64,000 nucleotides of DNA from Pantoea trifolii (lineage in GTDB: Bacteria; Pseudomonadota; Gammaproteobacteria; Enterobacterales; Enterobacteriaceae). Below, one piece after another: positions 10,113 through 18,398 of this stretch (positions are counted from its first letter, which is position 1; each line of letters starts with the position of its first letter). Position numbers and translations under genes: made by a program. The stretch is from the NCBI RefSeq assembly GCF_024506435.1, contig NZ_JANIET010000001.1, positions 124,001 through 188,000 on the forward strand, in the 5' to 3' direction. The notes beneath the pieces are model-generated. The model saw only the letters and a list, made by a program, of their open reading frames with translations, was not told the origin of the DNA and did no database searches.

Positions 10113-10859
10113 ATGCCGTTACTGCAACTGAAAAACCTTGAGAAACATTACGGCCAGCAAGTGGTGCTGGAGCGCCTCAATATCGAGGTCGAAGAGGGCG
10201 AGTTTGTGGCGATTGTCGGTGCGTCCGGCTGCGGCAAAACCACCTTCCTGAATATGCTGCTCGGCACTGAAGCGCCCAGCAAAGGCCAGCTGTTACTGGA
10301 TGGCGAACCGATTCCCGACGAACCGGATGCGCATCGCGGCGTGGTGTTTCAGCGCTATTCAGTGTTCCCGCATCTGACGGTGCTGGGCAACGTGATGCTG
10401 GGCGACGAGTTCAGCAGTGCGCGTTGGCTGGGCCGCGTGTGGGGAAAGAAGCGTCAGGCGATTCGCCAGCGTGCGCAGGCCATGCTGGCGCAGGTCGGCC
10501 TTGAACATGCGCAGAATAAATATCCGCATCAGCTGTCGGGCGGCATGCAGCAGCGTCTGGCGCTGGCGCAGGCGTTGATGAAGCAGCCGCGCATTTTGCT
10601 GCTGGATGAGCCTTTCGGCGCACTCGATCCCGGCATCCGCGGCGAGATGCACCAACTGATTACCCGCTTGTGGCAGCAGCACAACCTGACCATTTTCATG
10701 ATCACCCACGATCTGAAAGAGGGATTTAGCCTCGCCTCGCGTCTGCTGGTGTTTGACAAGCTGCGCCACGATCCGCACGCGCCTGAAGCCTGGGGCGCGA
10801 CCATCACGTACGACCTGCCGCTGGATCGCGCACAGCCATCCGAGCCGCTGGTCGCCTAA
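10113..10859 (+). CDS. ABC transporter ATPase, SsuB/TauB type
   Basis: A 248-residue ATPase with Walker A GASGCGKT (about residues 34-41), Q-loop VVFQRYSVFPHLTV, signature LSGGMQQR and Walker B ILLLDEPFGALD. The switch His is in MITHDLKEG. It completes the three-gene importer under riboswitch control. Its stop overlaps the Shine-Dalgarno sequence of the next gene (TAAAGGAG). Confidence 0.93.
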   Translation: MPLLQLKNLEKHYGQQVVLERLNIEVEEGEFVAIVGASGCGKTTFLNMLLGTEAPSKGQLLLDGEPIPDEPDAHRGVVFQRYSVFPHLTVLGNVMLGDEFSSARWLGRVWGKKRQAIRQRAQAMLAQVGLEHAQNKYPHQLSGGMQQRLALAQALMKQPRILLLDEPFGALDPGIRGEMHQLITRLWQQHNLTIFMITHDLKEGFSLASRLLVFDKLRHDPHAPEAWGATITYDLPLDRAQPSEPLVA

Positions 10860-10870
10860 AGGAGAAAACC

Positions 10871-11578
10871 ATGAAGCCTTATCAAACCTTGTTGCCGAGC
10901 GGCGCGCACTGGTCGCTGGTGATGCGCAGCGGCAGCGCGCTGACTCTTACCGATGTGGAAGGTGGCGCCAACGTCGGCCTGCTGTTTTACAACCCGGAAA
11001 ACCTGCTGGAGCGCTATAACGCGCCCGACACCTTGAAGTGCCAGCACACTTTCCGCCTCACCGCCGGTCACTGTCTCTATTCAGATATGGGACGCATTTT
11101 CTGCGGCATTGAACACGACAGCTTCGGCTGGCACGAAAGCGTGTGCGGCACGCTGAATGCCGAACAAACCGCCGCGCGCTTTGGTGCCAGCACCTATCAA
11201 CAGGCGCGCAACCTGCGCCATCAAAACGGCTACGACAGCTTTCTCGTCGAGCTGGCGAAGTATGGGCTCGGCCAGCGCGATATGGCGTCCTGCCTCAATC
11301 TGTTTGCGCAGGTGCGCGCCGACGATAACGGCACTTTGCGGCTGGAACGTCAGGGCGCGGCGGGTGCCAGCGTGCGTTTACGTTTTGCGATGGACACGCT
11401 GGTGCTGCTGCACACTTGCCCGCATCCGCTGAGCGCATCGCTGGATTATCCGCGCCAGCCGGTGCAGATCGAACTGGATGCTCAGCACGCGCCATTACCC
11501 GAAATCTGTCTGCAACGTGCTGAAAATCAACGCGGCTTGCGTAATAACGCGCTGTATCAACTGCAAGGAGAAATGTGA
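10871..11578 (+). CDS. DUF1989 urea carboxylase-associated protein, carboxyguanidine deiminase subunit candidate
   Basis: A 235-residue protein of the DUF1989 urea carboxylase-associated family. It starts [21 protein letters not shown] and contains conserved [36 protein letters not shown] and HTCPHPL segments, with Cys and His residues suited to metal binding. Family work has shown that paired DUF1989 proteins encoded with this carboxylase act as a two-subunit carboxyguanidine deiminase (CgdA/CgdB), releasing ammonia to give allophanate. Which of the two genes is CgdA and which CgdB is not assigned here. The pair overlaps at TGATG. Confidence 0.88.
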   Translation: MKPYQTLLPSGAHWSLVMRSGSALTLTDVEGGANVGLLFYNPENLLERYNAPDTLKCQHTFRLTAGHCLYSDMGRIFCGIEHDSFGWHESVCGTLNAEQTAARFGASTYQQARNLRHQNGYDSFLVELAKYGLGQRDMASCLNLFAQVRADDNGTLRLERQGAAGASVRLRFAMDTLVLLHTCPHPLSASLDYPRQPVQIELDAQHAPLPEICLQRAENQRGLRNNALYQLQGEM

Positions 11579-12213
11579 TGATCACTGAAAGTCCGCGCAA
11601 TCCAGACGAAGCGCGCTTACAACAGCAAATTGATGCCGGTGATTACTGGTTGCAGCGTATCGAAGCCGGTCAGACGCTACGCATCACCGATCTGGAAGGC
11701 AATCAGGCCGCCGATACGCTGTTTTTCAATGCTGATGACACCGCTGAACGCTACAGCATGAGCGACACGCTGCGCGGGCAGAACAATGTGTTTCTGACGG
11801 CCGGCAGCGTGCTGCGCTCCAACCGTGATCGCCCGATGTTGACCATTACCGCCGATACCTGCGGCCGTCACGATACCTTGGGCGGCGCCTGCTCGTGCGA
11901 GAGCAACACCGTGCGCTATGACCTGGAAAAGCGCCATATGCATTCGTGCCGCGATAGCTGGATGCTGGCGGTGGCGGAGAAGCCGCAGTTTGGCCTGATG
12001 CGCCGCGACATCACCCACAACATCAATTTTTTCATGAACGTGCCGGTGACGCATGACGGCGGATTGACCTTTGCCGACGGCATTTCTGCGCCGGGCAAAT
12101 ATGTCGAGATGGTGGCGCAGATCAACGTGCTGGTGCTGATCTCCAACTGCCCGCAGCTCAACAATCCCTGCAACGGTTACAACCCAACGTCGATTTTAGT
12201 CAGCGTGTGGTGA
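11578..12213 (+). CDS. DUF1989 urea carboxylase-associated protein, second carboxyguanidine deiminase subunit candidate
   Basis: A 211-residue paralogue of the preceding gene. It shares the [26 protein letters not shown] block with that gene and adds a Cys-rich motif [17 protein letters not shown]. The [10 protein letters not shown] and [11 protein letters not shown] blocks are typical of this branch. A GTG at 11575 is also in frame, but AAGGAG (11565-11570) is 7 nt from the ATG at 11578, which also overlaps the upstream TGA, so 11578 is chosen. Expected to work as a heteromer with the upstream protein. Confidence 0.88.
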   Translation: MITESPRNPDEARLQQQIDAGDYWLQRIEAGQTLRITDLEGNQAADTLFFNADDTAERYSMSDTLRGQNNVFLTAGSVLRSNRDRPMLTITADTCGRHDTLGGACSCESNTVRYDLEKRHMHSCRDSWMLAVAEKPQFGLMRRDITHNINFFMNVPVTHDGGLTFADGISAPGKYVEMVAQINVLVLISNCPQLNNPCNGYNPTSILVSVW

Positions 12214-12292
12214 TTCTCTGACGCAACGGGACGACCCGTTTTCTGCCGTCAATGCCATGCAGGACGACCTGCCGCAACGAGAGTATTCAGTC

Positions 12293-15200
12293 ATGATTGA
12301 TCGCGTATTAATTGCCAACCGTGGCGCGATTGCCGTGCGCATTATTCGTACCCTGCAAGCCATGAATATCCGGGCGATTGCCGTGTATGCCGAAGCCGAC
12401 CGCCATGCGCGCCATGTGCGTCTGGCGGATGAAGCCTGGTCGCTCGGCGAAGGTCAGGTGCGAGACACTTATCTCAATCAGGATAAATTGCTGGCGATAG
12501 CCGCGCAGAGTGGCGCGCAGGCGCTGCATCCGGGCTACGGTTTTCTCAGTGAAAATCCAGAATTTGTCACGCGCTGCACAGCGGCGGGCGTGCATTTTCT
12601 TGGGCCGAGCGCCGAGCAGATGGCGGCTTTTGGCCTGAAACACAGCGCGCGTGCGCTGGCCGAACAGAACAACGTACCGCTGCTGCCGGGCAGCGGCTTA
12701 CTGGCTTCGCTGGCCGAGGCGCAGCAGATGGCGGCGCAGATTGGCTATCCGGTGATGCTGAAAAGCACCGCGGGCGGCGGCGGGATTGGCATGCAGCGCT
12801 GTGACGATGCCGAACAGCTCGACGCGGCATTTACCCGCGTGAAGCGCCTGGCAGGCAACAACTTCGCCGACGATGGCGTATTTTTAGAGAAGTTCATTGC
12901 GCGTGCGCGCCATATCGAAGTGCAGATTTTTGGCGACGGCGCAGGTGAAGTGATCGCGCTCGGTGAGCGTGATTGTTCGGCGCAACGCCGTAATCAAAAG
13001 GTGCTGGAAGAGACACCCGCACCGGGCTTGAGCGCAGCGGTGCGCGCGCAGTTGCAGGCCACCGCCGTCAGGCTCGCGCGAGCGGTGAACTATCGCAGCG
13101 CGGGCACGGTGGAATATGTGTATGACGATGCCAGCCAGCAGTTCTGGTTCCTTGAAGTGAACACGCGTTTGCAGGTAGAACATGGCGTCACCGAAATGGT
13201 GTATGGCGTCGATCTGGTGCGCTGGATGGTGGAACTGGCACAGCAAACATTACCGCCGCTGGCAGATTTGCAGCCGGTCGCGCAAGGTCACGCCATTCAG
13301 GTACGGCTTTACGCCGAAGATCCCGCTAAGCAGTTCCAGCCCAGCGCCGGATTGCTCAGCCATGTGCAGTTCCCGACTGAGATTGAGGATGCCACGCTGC
13401 GTATCGACAGCAGCGTTGAGAGCGGCATGGAAGTTTCGCCGTTTTACGATCCAATGCTGGCGAAAGTGATTGTGCATGCCGCCGACCGCGCCAGCGCGCT
13501 CGGCAGCATGGTGCAGGCGCTGCACGTCACCGAATTGTACGGCATCGAAACCAATTTGCTGTGGCTGCGCCAGTTGTGCACGCTGCCGGAAGTGCAGCAG
13601 GGATGCATCATCACCGCCACCCTCGGCACCCTGCAGTGGCAGCCGCCAACGCTGGATATTATCAGCGGCGGCACCTTAACCACGGTGCAGGACGCGCCGG
13701 GCCGCATCGGCTATTGGCATGTTGGCGTGCCGCCTTCCGGTCCGTTCGACAGCCGCGCGTTCCAGCTCGGCAATCGCCTGTTAGATAATGATGCCCAAGC
13801 CGCCGGGCTGGAGATCACCTTGCGTGGCCCGACGCTGCGCTTTAACCAGGCCTGCAGTTTTGTACTGACCGGCGCGCCGATTGCCGCGCAACTCGATCAA
13901 CAAAGGTTACCGATGAACCAGCGGCTAACGGCGCAGGCCGGGCAAACACTGACGCTCGGTGAAGTGCGCGATGGCAGCCGCAGCTATCTGCTGCTGGCTG
14001 GTGGCCTCGACACGCCGCGTTATCTGGGTAGCCGCAGCACTTTTACCCTCGGCAAATTTGGGGGTCATGCCGGACGCGCGCTGCGCGCCGGTGACGTGCT
14101 GCATCTCGCCGCGCCGCAGGTGCTGAGTGCCGCAACATTGCCTGACGAACTGCTGCCGCAACTTAACGGTTGCTGGCAGCTGCGGGTGATTTACGGCCCG
14201 CATGGCGCGCCCACCTTCTTCACCGATGACGACATCGCGGCATTTTTTGCCGCTGAGTGGCAAGTGCACTACAACTCCAGCCGCACCGGCATTCGCCTGA
14301 TCGGCCCAAAACCGACCTGGGCGCGCAGCGACGGCGGCGAGGCGGGCATGCATCCTTCGAACATCCATGACAATGCCTACGCCTTCGGCACGGTGGATTT
14401 TACCGGCGATATGCCGGTGATCCTCGGCCCGGATGGCCCATCGCTGGGTGGATTTGTCTGCCCGGCAACGGTGATCGAGGCCGATCTGTGGAAGCTGGGG
14501 CAACTGAAAGCCGGCGATCGCGTGCAGTTCCAGCCGATCGATCTTTTCACCGCCGATCACCTGGCGCAGGCGCAGCGGGACGAGATCATCAAACTGCAAT
14601 CTCAACCGATTACAGTGAACGCGGCGCTGCCGTTGATTGATCCTGTGCTGCACCATCATGCGGCAGCGGATCAACGTCCTTCGCTCTCTATTCGAGCAGC
14701 GGGCGACCGTTTCCTGCTGGTGGAATATGGCGATTTGCAGCTGGATATCGCGCTGCGTTTTCGCGTGCATGCGCTAATGCAATGGCTGGAAGCGCATCCG
14801 CTGCCGGGGCAACTGGAATTGACGCCTGGCATCCGCTCGCTACAAATCCATTATGACGCGCAGCTGTGTGCAAGAAGTGAGCTATTGGCGCAAATATTGC
14901 ACGCTGATTTAGCATTGGGGAGCCTGGCCGATGCGGCCGTGCCTTCGCGCACCGTATGGCTGCCGCTCAGCTGGGATGATGCAGCCTGCCGTGAAGCGAT
15001 TGTGCGCTACGACCAATCCGTCAGACCGAATGCGCCGTGGTGCCCAAGCAATATTGAATTCATTCGCCGCATCAATGGGCTGGATAGCATTGAGTCGGTA
15101 AAAGAGATCGTCTTTAGCGCTTCTTATCTGGTGATGGGATTGGGCGATGTCTATCTCGGTGCGCCGGTGGCGACGCCACTCGATCCACGTCATCGCCTGG

Positions 15201-15892
15201 TGACCACCAAATACAATCCGGCGCGCACCTGGACGGCGGAGAATTCGGTGGGGATCGGCGGCGCTTATATGTGCGTGTACGGCATGGAAGGGCCGGGCGG
15301 TTATCAGTTTGTTGGACGTACCATGCAGATGTGGAACCGCGATCGCCCAACAGCCGCGTTTACCCAGCCCTGGTTACTGCGCTTCTTCGATCAAATTCGT
15401 TTTTATCCGGTAGAAGCCGACGAGCTGCTGCAGATTCGTGAGCGTTTTCCGTGGGGCGATTATCCGCTGCGCGTGGAACAGGGCGAATTCCGTCTCGCCG
15501 ACTATCAGGCAATGCTGACGCAGCAAGCGCAGGAGATTGATGCCTTCCAACAACAGCGCCAGCAGGCATTTGATGAGGAGTTGGCGCGCTGGCGAGCCGA
15601 AGGGCAGTTTACCTTCGATAGCCAGCTGCAAGCGCAGAGCGGCGAAGAGAGTGTGGTGCCAGCCGGATGTCATCCCGTTGAGAGTCAGGTGGCCGGCAGC
15701 GTGTGGCAATGGTTGGTGGAGGAAGGCAGTGAAATTCGTGCGGGTGCCACGGTCGGCATCCTCGAATCAATGAAGATGGAAATCCCGATCGTCGCGCCCG
15801 TCAGTGGAAAAATCCATAGTCTGACGCGGCTGTCTGGGCAGCAAGTGCAGGCGGGTCAATTACTTATGGTGATCGACCCAAAAGTGGCATAA
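12293..15892 (+). CDS. Biotin-dependent guanidine (urea-type) carboxylase
   Basis: A 1199-residue multidomain enzyme. Biotin carboxylase: ANRGAIAVRIIRT at the N-terminus, Gly-rich ATP loop STAGGGGIGM near residue 158, EVNTRLQVEHGVTE near 290. Carboxyltransferase: KipA-like half from about 457 (GGTLTTVQDAPGR, VPPSGPFDSRAFQLGN) and KipI-like half from about 797. Biotinyl domain at the C-terminus with ESMKME; the biotinylated Lys is K1161. ATG 12293 gives the conserved MIDRVLIANRG start; the frame opens at 12257. The 79-bp gap after the DUF1989 gene holds a small hairpin (12225-12240). Proteins of this architecture carboxylate urea or guanidine with ATP and bicarbonate; the upstream guanidine riboswitch and DUF1989 pair favour guanidine. 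No allophanate hydrolase gene follows. Confidence 0.93.
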   Translation: MIDRVLIANRGAIAVRIIRTLQAMNIRAIAVYAEADRHARHVRLADEAWSLGEGQVRDTYLNQDKLLAIAAQSGAQALHPGYGFLSENPEFVTRCTAAGVHFLGPSAEQMAAFGLKHSARALAEQNNVPLLPGSGLLASLAEAQQMAAQIGYPVMLKSTAGGGGIGMQRCDDAEQLDAAFTRVKRLAGNNFADDGVFLEKFIARARHIEVQIFGDGAGEVIALGERDCSAQRRNQKVLEETPAPGLSAAVRAQLQATAVRLARAVNYRSAGTVEYVYDDASQQFWFLEVNTRLQVEHGVTEMVYGVDLVRWMVELAQQTLPPLADLQPVAQGHAIQVRLYAEDPAKQFQPSAGLLSHVQFPTEIEDATLRIDSSVESGMEVSPFYDPMLAKVIVHAADRASALGSMVQALHVTELYGIETNLLWLRQLCTLPEVQQGCIITATLGTLQWQPPTLDIISGGTLTTVQDAPGRIGYWHVGVPPSGPFDSRAFQLGNRLLDNDAQAAGLEITLRGPTLRFNQACSFVLTGAPIAAQLDQQRLPMNQRLTAQAGQTLTLGEVRDGSRSYLLLAGGLDTPRYLGSRSTFTLGKFGGHAGRALRAGDVLHLAAPQVLSAATLPDELLPQLNGCWQLRVIYGPHGAPTFFTDDDIAAFFAAEWQVHYNSSRTGIRLIGPKPTWARSDGGEAGMHPSNIHDNAYAFGTVDFTGDMPVILGPDGPSLGGFVCPATVIEADLWKLGQLKAGDRVQFQPIDLFTADHLAQAQRDEIIKLQSQPITVNAALPLIDPVLHHHAAADQRPSLSIRAAGDRFLLVEYGDLQLDIALRFRVHALMQWLEAHPLPGQLELTPGIRSLQIHYDAQLCARSELLAQILHADLALGSLADAAVPSRTVWLPLSWDDAACREAIVRYDQSVRPNAPWCPSNIEFIRRINGLDSIESVKEIVFSASYLVMGLGDVYLGAPVATPLDPRHRLVTTKYNPARTWTAENSVGIGGAYMCVYGMEGPGGYQFVGRTMQMWNRDRPTAAFTQPWLLRFFDQIRFYPVEADELLQIRERFPWGDYPLRVEQGEFRLADYQAMLTQQAQEIDAFQQQRQQAFDEELARWRAEGQFTFDSQLQAQSGEESVVPAGCHPVESQVAGSVWQWLVEEGSEIRAGATVGILESMKMEIPIVAPVSGKIHSLTRLSGQQVQAGQLLMVIDPKVA

Positions 15893-16000
15893 GAAAGAAT
15901 AAAAAATAATCAGGAATCTGGCAGCAAAGTCGGGGATCTGTCCCATACTTAGAAACCCGAACTATTGTTGCATTGCCCTGACATCTTTTGCAGTGCTCAA

Positions 16001-16061
16001 CAGGCTGTGTCCCGCATCGGTTTGATAATAACTATGCGAAACCGCTACGGGATACAGCCTG
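16001..16061. repeat. 61-nt near-perfect nested palindrome
   Basis: Outer arms CAGGCTGTGTCCCG and CGGGATACAGCCTG pair with one G-T mismatch. Inner arms CGGTTT and AAACCG pair around a 15-nt A/T-rich loop. It lies in the 247-bp gap between the carboxylase stop and the HTH gene. It lacks a T-run on the plus strand, so it is not a standard terminator. It could be a repeat element, a transcript-processing hairpin, or an operator for the neighbouring HTH protein. Confidence 0.75.
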
Positions 16062-16139
16062 ATCGTCCGGTTTCAGCGCCTGGTGGCGCTTACCTCTCTA
16101 CTTTCACGTGCTTCATAGTGAGTTTTTAAGGAGTTCTCT

Positions 16140-16436
16140 ATGGAATTAAAAGATCCCATGGTCGAGTTGCTCAGCAGCCTTGAGCAGATTGTTTTGACAC
16201 GTGACGCTAAGCCATCCGTATCAGAAATTTCTATCAACCAGACTACAGTTCCCGAGCCGCAGCGTTTACGCGAAATGACCGGCATGCAGGTTGACGAATT
16301 TGCCCGCGTGATGGGTGTTAGCGTTTCGTCAGTTAAAAGCTGGGAGGCGCAACGTACGCGTCCTTCCGCTACGGCGCGCAAACTGATGAAGCTGTTACAA
16401 GCTAACCCGTATTTAGGGCGCCAGCTGCTGGAGTAA
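16140..16436 (+). CDS. Orphan HTH antitoxin-like regulator (NadS/HigA-like)
   Basis: A 98-residue protein preceded by AAGGAG 8 nt before the ATG. The C-terminal half is an XRE-type helix-turn-helix: LREMTGMQVDEFARVMGVSVSSVKSWEAQRTRPSATARKLMKLL. This is characteristic of NadS-type antitoxins, which are usually encoded just after a RelE-like toxin. No toxin-sized ORF lies upstream (15893-16139) or downstream, so it appears to be a solitary copy. Low-confidence role: a DNA-binding autoregulator or the remnant of a lost toxin-antitoxin pair. Confidence 0.85.
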   Translation: MELKDPMVELLSSLEQIVLTRDAKPSVSEISINQTTVPEPQRLREMTGMQVDEFARVMGVSVSSVKSWEAQRTRPSATARKLMKLLQANPYLGRQLLE

Positions 16437-16456
16437 TCCTTGTTGAGGATGCTCCA

Positions 16457-16482
16457 ACCCGCCTAAATGGCGGGTTTTTTAA
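16457..16482 (+). terminator. Intrinsic terminator after the HTH gene
   Basis: ACCCGCC-TAAAT-GGCGGGT followed by six T residues. The T-run overlaps the stop codon of the convergent HD-hydrolase gene, so the hairpin can only terminate the HTH transcript cleanly. Confidence 0.88.
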
Positions 16483-17072
16483 TTTATAGCGCCGTACTTT
16501 GCCGCCTGTTTGATGAACCAACTCTCTGGCACGCTGTATGGCGGCAGCGCTAATTGCGCTAATCCCTGTTTGATGGTTTGTTCAGCTTGCTGCCACAAAT
16601 GACTATCGCCCTCGCGCAGGAGCTGAATCTGAATCTGCTTTTCCACCAGATAGACGCGCGCAAAGTCGGCATCGTACTGCACGATGGCGCGAGTATTGTC
16701 GATGATGTCGGCCAGCTTGATGGTTTGCGCCTCGGGCGAGGCATCGGCGGTATGACGGAAATGCGCCAGCTTACGTGCGGCGCGATTTTTCGCTGCAGGC
16801 TGCGCGCTGTCGGTGAGTTGATCTACCAGGTCCGCCACGCGCGCGCCGAAATGGCGCTCGATATCATCTAAGGTGCTAGGCGTGTCTTCAACTGTGTCAT
16901 GCAGCCAGGCGGCGGCAATCATCTGTTCATCATCGGTAACGCTACGCACTAACTCGGCGACGGCAGCCGGATGCACAATGTAAGGCTCGTCAGTGTATTT
17001 GCGGCGTTGACCCGCAGCAGCATGCGCTTCAGTGGCATAACGGCGCGCTTGCTCTTCCAGTGAATCTCGCAT
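16479..17072 (-). CDS. HD-domain phosphohydrolase
   Basis: A 197-residue stand-alone HD protein. Metal ligands are visible as H34 (YIVHP), H58-D59 ([11 protein letters not shown]) and a later Asp (KLADIIDNT), matching the hydrolase half of RelA/SpoT and the MESH1/small-alarmone-hydrolase group. No synthetase or TGS domain is present. Such proteins hydrolyse ppGpp or other nucleotides, but the substrate is not fixed by sequence. It is divergent from ohrR, with 62 bp between the start codons. Confidence 0.85.
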   Translation of the reverse strand: MRDSLEEQARRYATEAHAAAGQRRKYTDEPYIVHPAAVAELVRSVTDDEQMIAAAWLHDTVEDTPSTLDDIERHFGARVADLVDQLTDSAQPAAKNRAARKLAHFRHTADASPEAQTIKLADIIDNTRAIVQYDADFARVYLVEKQIQIQLLREGDSHLWQQAEQTIKQGLAQLALPPYSVPESWFIKQAAKYGAIN

Positions 17073-17110
17073 ATTTCACTCTCCCAGAGAAAAGTCGCTT
17101 GCAATTATCT

Positions 17111-17126
17111 AGCGCGCTATTTATAT
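17111..17126. promoter_or_regulatory. Candidate OhrR operator upstream of ohrR
   Basis: The sequence AGCGCGCTATTTATAT lies 9 nt before the ohrR ATG and contains the palindrome TAGCGCGCTA. A related copy, AGTGCGCGATTATATA, lies before ohr at 17667-17682. Two similar sites at the two promoters expected to be OhrR-controlled support the call. No binding consensus was searched. Confidence 0.45.
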
Positions 17127-17134
17127 TCAAACCC

Positions 17135-17599
17135 ATGAACAGTAATCAAGATGACAAAAAAGTGAAGCAGGCGCCACTTCAGTTAGATCAGCAGCTCTGC
17201 TTTGCGCTGTATTCGGCGAATCTCGCGATGCACAAAGTCTATCGCCAGCTGCTATCCAGGCTGGAGATTACCTATCCGCAATATCTGGTGATGCTGGTGC
17301 TGTGGAATCAGGACGATGTGACGGTTTCCGAGATTGGTGAGCAGCTGTTTCTTGATTCAGCAACGCTGACGCCGCTGCTGAAACGTCTGGAGAGCGCGGG
17401 TTTACTGCGACGCCAGCGTTCACGCCAGGATGAGCGTCAGGTTGTGGTGACGTTGACCGATGAAGGTCGAGCGTTGCGTGAGAAAGCGGAAAGCATTCCG
17501 GAAGCCATTCAGTGTGCGACGGCCTGCGATGATCAGGCAATGGCGTCACTGAAAGGTCAGTTAGACGAGTTGCGCGACAGCCTTTACCGCGCCAATTGA
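17135..17599 (+). CDS. ohrR: Organic peroxide-sensing MarR-family repressor OhrR
   Basis: A 154-residue MarR protein. The ATG at 17135 gives Cys22, Tyr36 and Tyr47, the same numbering as the peroxide-sensing residues of Xanthomonas OhrR, and Cys127 matches the resolving Cys of the two-Cys subgroup. The winged helix runs from about residue 62 to 105 ([23 protein letters not shown]). The frame opens at 17060, but that extension crosses the promoter region. It lies immediately upstream of ohr and should repress ohr until Cys22 is oxidised by organic hydroperoxides. Confidence 0.93.
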   Translation: MNSNQDDKKVKQAPLQLDQQLCFALYSANLAMHKVYRQLLSRLEITYPQYLVMLVLWNQDDVTVSEIGEQLFLDSATLTPLLKRLESAGLLRRQRSRQDERQVVVTLTDEGRALREKAESIPEAIQCATACDDQAMASLKGQLDELRDSLYRAN

Positions 17600-17666
17600 T
17601 GTTGAGTAGGGGAAGTCGCTGTCCCGACATCCCCATAGATGACGTTCAGGTTTGCGCATAATAAGT

Positions 17667-17682
17667 AGTGCGCGATTATATA
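17667..17682. promoter_or_regulatory. Candidate OhrR operator upstream of ohr
   Basis: AGTGCGCGATTATATA shares the pattern AG-Y-GCGC-K-ATT with the site upstream of ohrR. It sits 20 bp before the ohr start codon, over the likely promoter. The assignment rests on the shared motif and position. Confidence 0.45.
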
Positions 17683-17701
17683 GCGAATTAACGAGGTTAT
17701 T

Positions 17702-18130
17702 ATGTCTTTAGAACAAGTTGTTTATACTGCAAAAGCAAAAGCCACCGGCGGTCGTGATGGTCGTGCGACTTCTTCTGACAACGTGCTGGATGTAAAACTG
17801 GGCGTGCCAAAAGAGATGGGCGGCGCAGGCGGCGAAGTGACTAACCCAGAGCAGCTGTTTGCCGCGGGTTATTCAGCCTGTTTCCTCGGCGCGATGAAGT
17901 TTGTAGCTGGCCGCGACAAGATTGCGATGCCGAAAGATGCATGGATTGAAGGCGAAGTGGGTATTGGCCCAATCCCGAACGGTTTCGGAATTGAAGCCAA
18001 GCTGAATATCCATCTGCCAGAAATGGATGCGGCTGAAGCGCAGAAGCTGGTGGATGCGGCGCACATCGTTTGCCCATACTCAAACGCAACGCGTGGCAAC
18101 ATCGACGTGACGCTGAACATCATCAACTAA
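17702..18130 (+). CDS. ohr: Organic hydroperoxide resistance protein Ohr
   Basis: A 142-residue OsmC/Ohr-fold thiol peroxidase. The catalytic pair is C60 in GYSACF and C124 in [11 protein letters not shown], both in the typical Ohr contexts. It reduces fatty-acid and other organic hydroperoxides using lipoyl proteins. A GAGG Shine-Dalgarno is 5 nt before the ATG. It is transcribed in the same direction as ohrR, 102 bp downstream, with its own promoter region and a strong terminator after it. Confidence 0.96.
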   Translation: MSLEQVVYTAKAKATGGRDGRATSSDNVLDVKLGVPKEMGGAGGEVTNPEQLFAAGYSACFLGAMKFVAGRDKIAMPKDAWIEGEVGIGPIPNGFGIEAKLNIHLPEMDAAEAQKLVDAAHIVCPYSNATRGNIDVTLNIIN

Positions 18131-18148
18131 TTGATGTGGCTAGCGATA

Positions 18149-18173
18149 AAAGGCTCCTGCGGGAGCCTTTTTT
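18149..18173 (+). terminator. Intrinsic terminator after ohr
   Basis: AAGGCTCC-TGC-GGGAGCCTT followed by a T-run. The same stem and loop recur after dppF at 27001. Between it and eptB (18174-18398) nothing coding is seen. Confidence 0.95.
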
Positions 18174-18398
18174 ACATCTGAATTACATTCGAACTGCTTC
18201 AATTAGAAAAATTGTCTGGTCTTACCATTGGTTAAATGTTCTACTGCTCGGCTTCGCGCCATCGCCCTTTCGCCAGTCGGAATCGTCCCGATCCTGCATC
18301 TTGCGTCACGCTTTTTCCGCGGTTTAGCGAACTCTGCTGTCTTTAAACAGTCACATAACGGTTGATACAACGACACCAGGTCGGGAATAGATATTTTC

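Noticed and set aside
13925..14770. 281-residue minus-strand ORF inside the carboxylase
   Set aside because: Antisense shadow of the carboxyltransferase domain with biased composition.
12293..15892. Calling the enzyme a true urea carboxylase
   Set aside because: The domain set is shared, but the guanidine-I riboswitch and DUF1989 pair favour guanidine, so the urea name was not adopted as the primary call.
15893..16139. RelE-like toxin gene upstream of the HTH antitoxin
   Set aside because: No ORF of about 90-110 codons is present on either strand; only the palindrome is seen.
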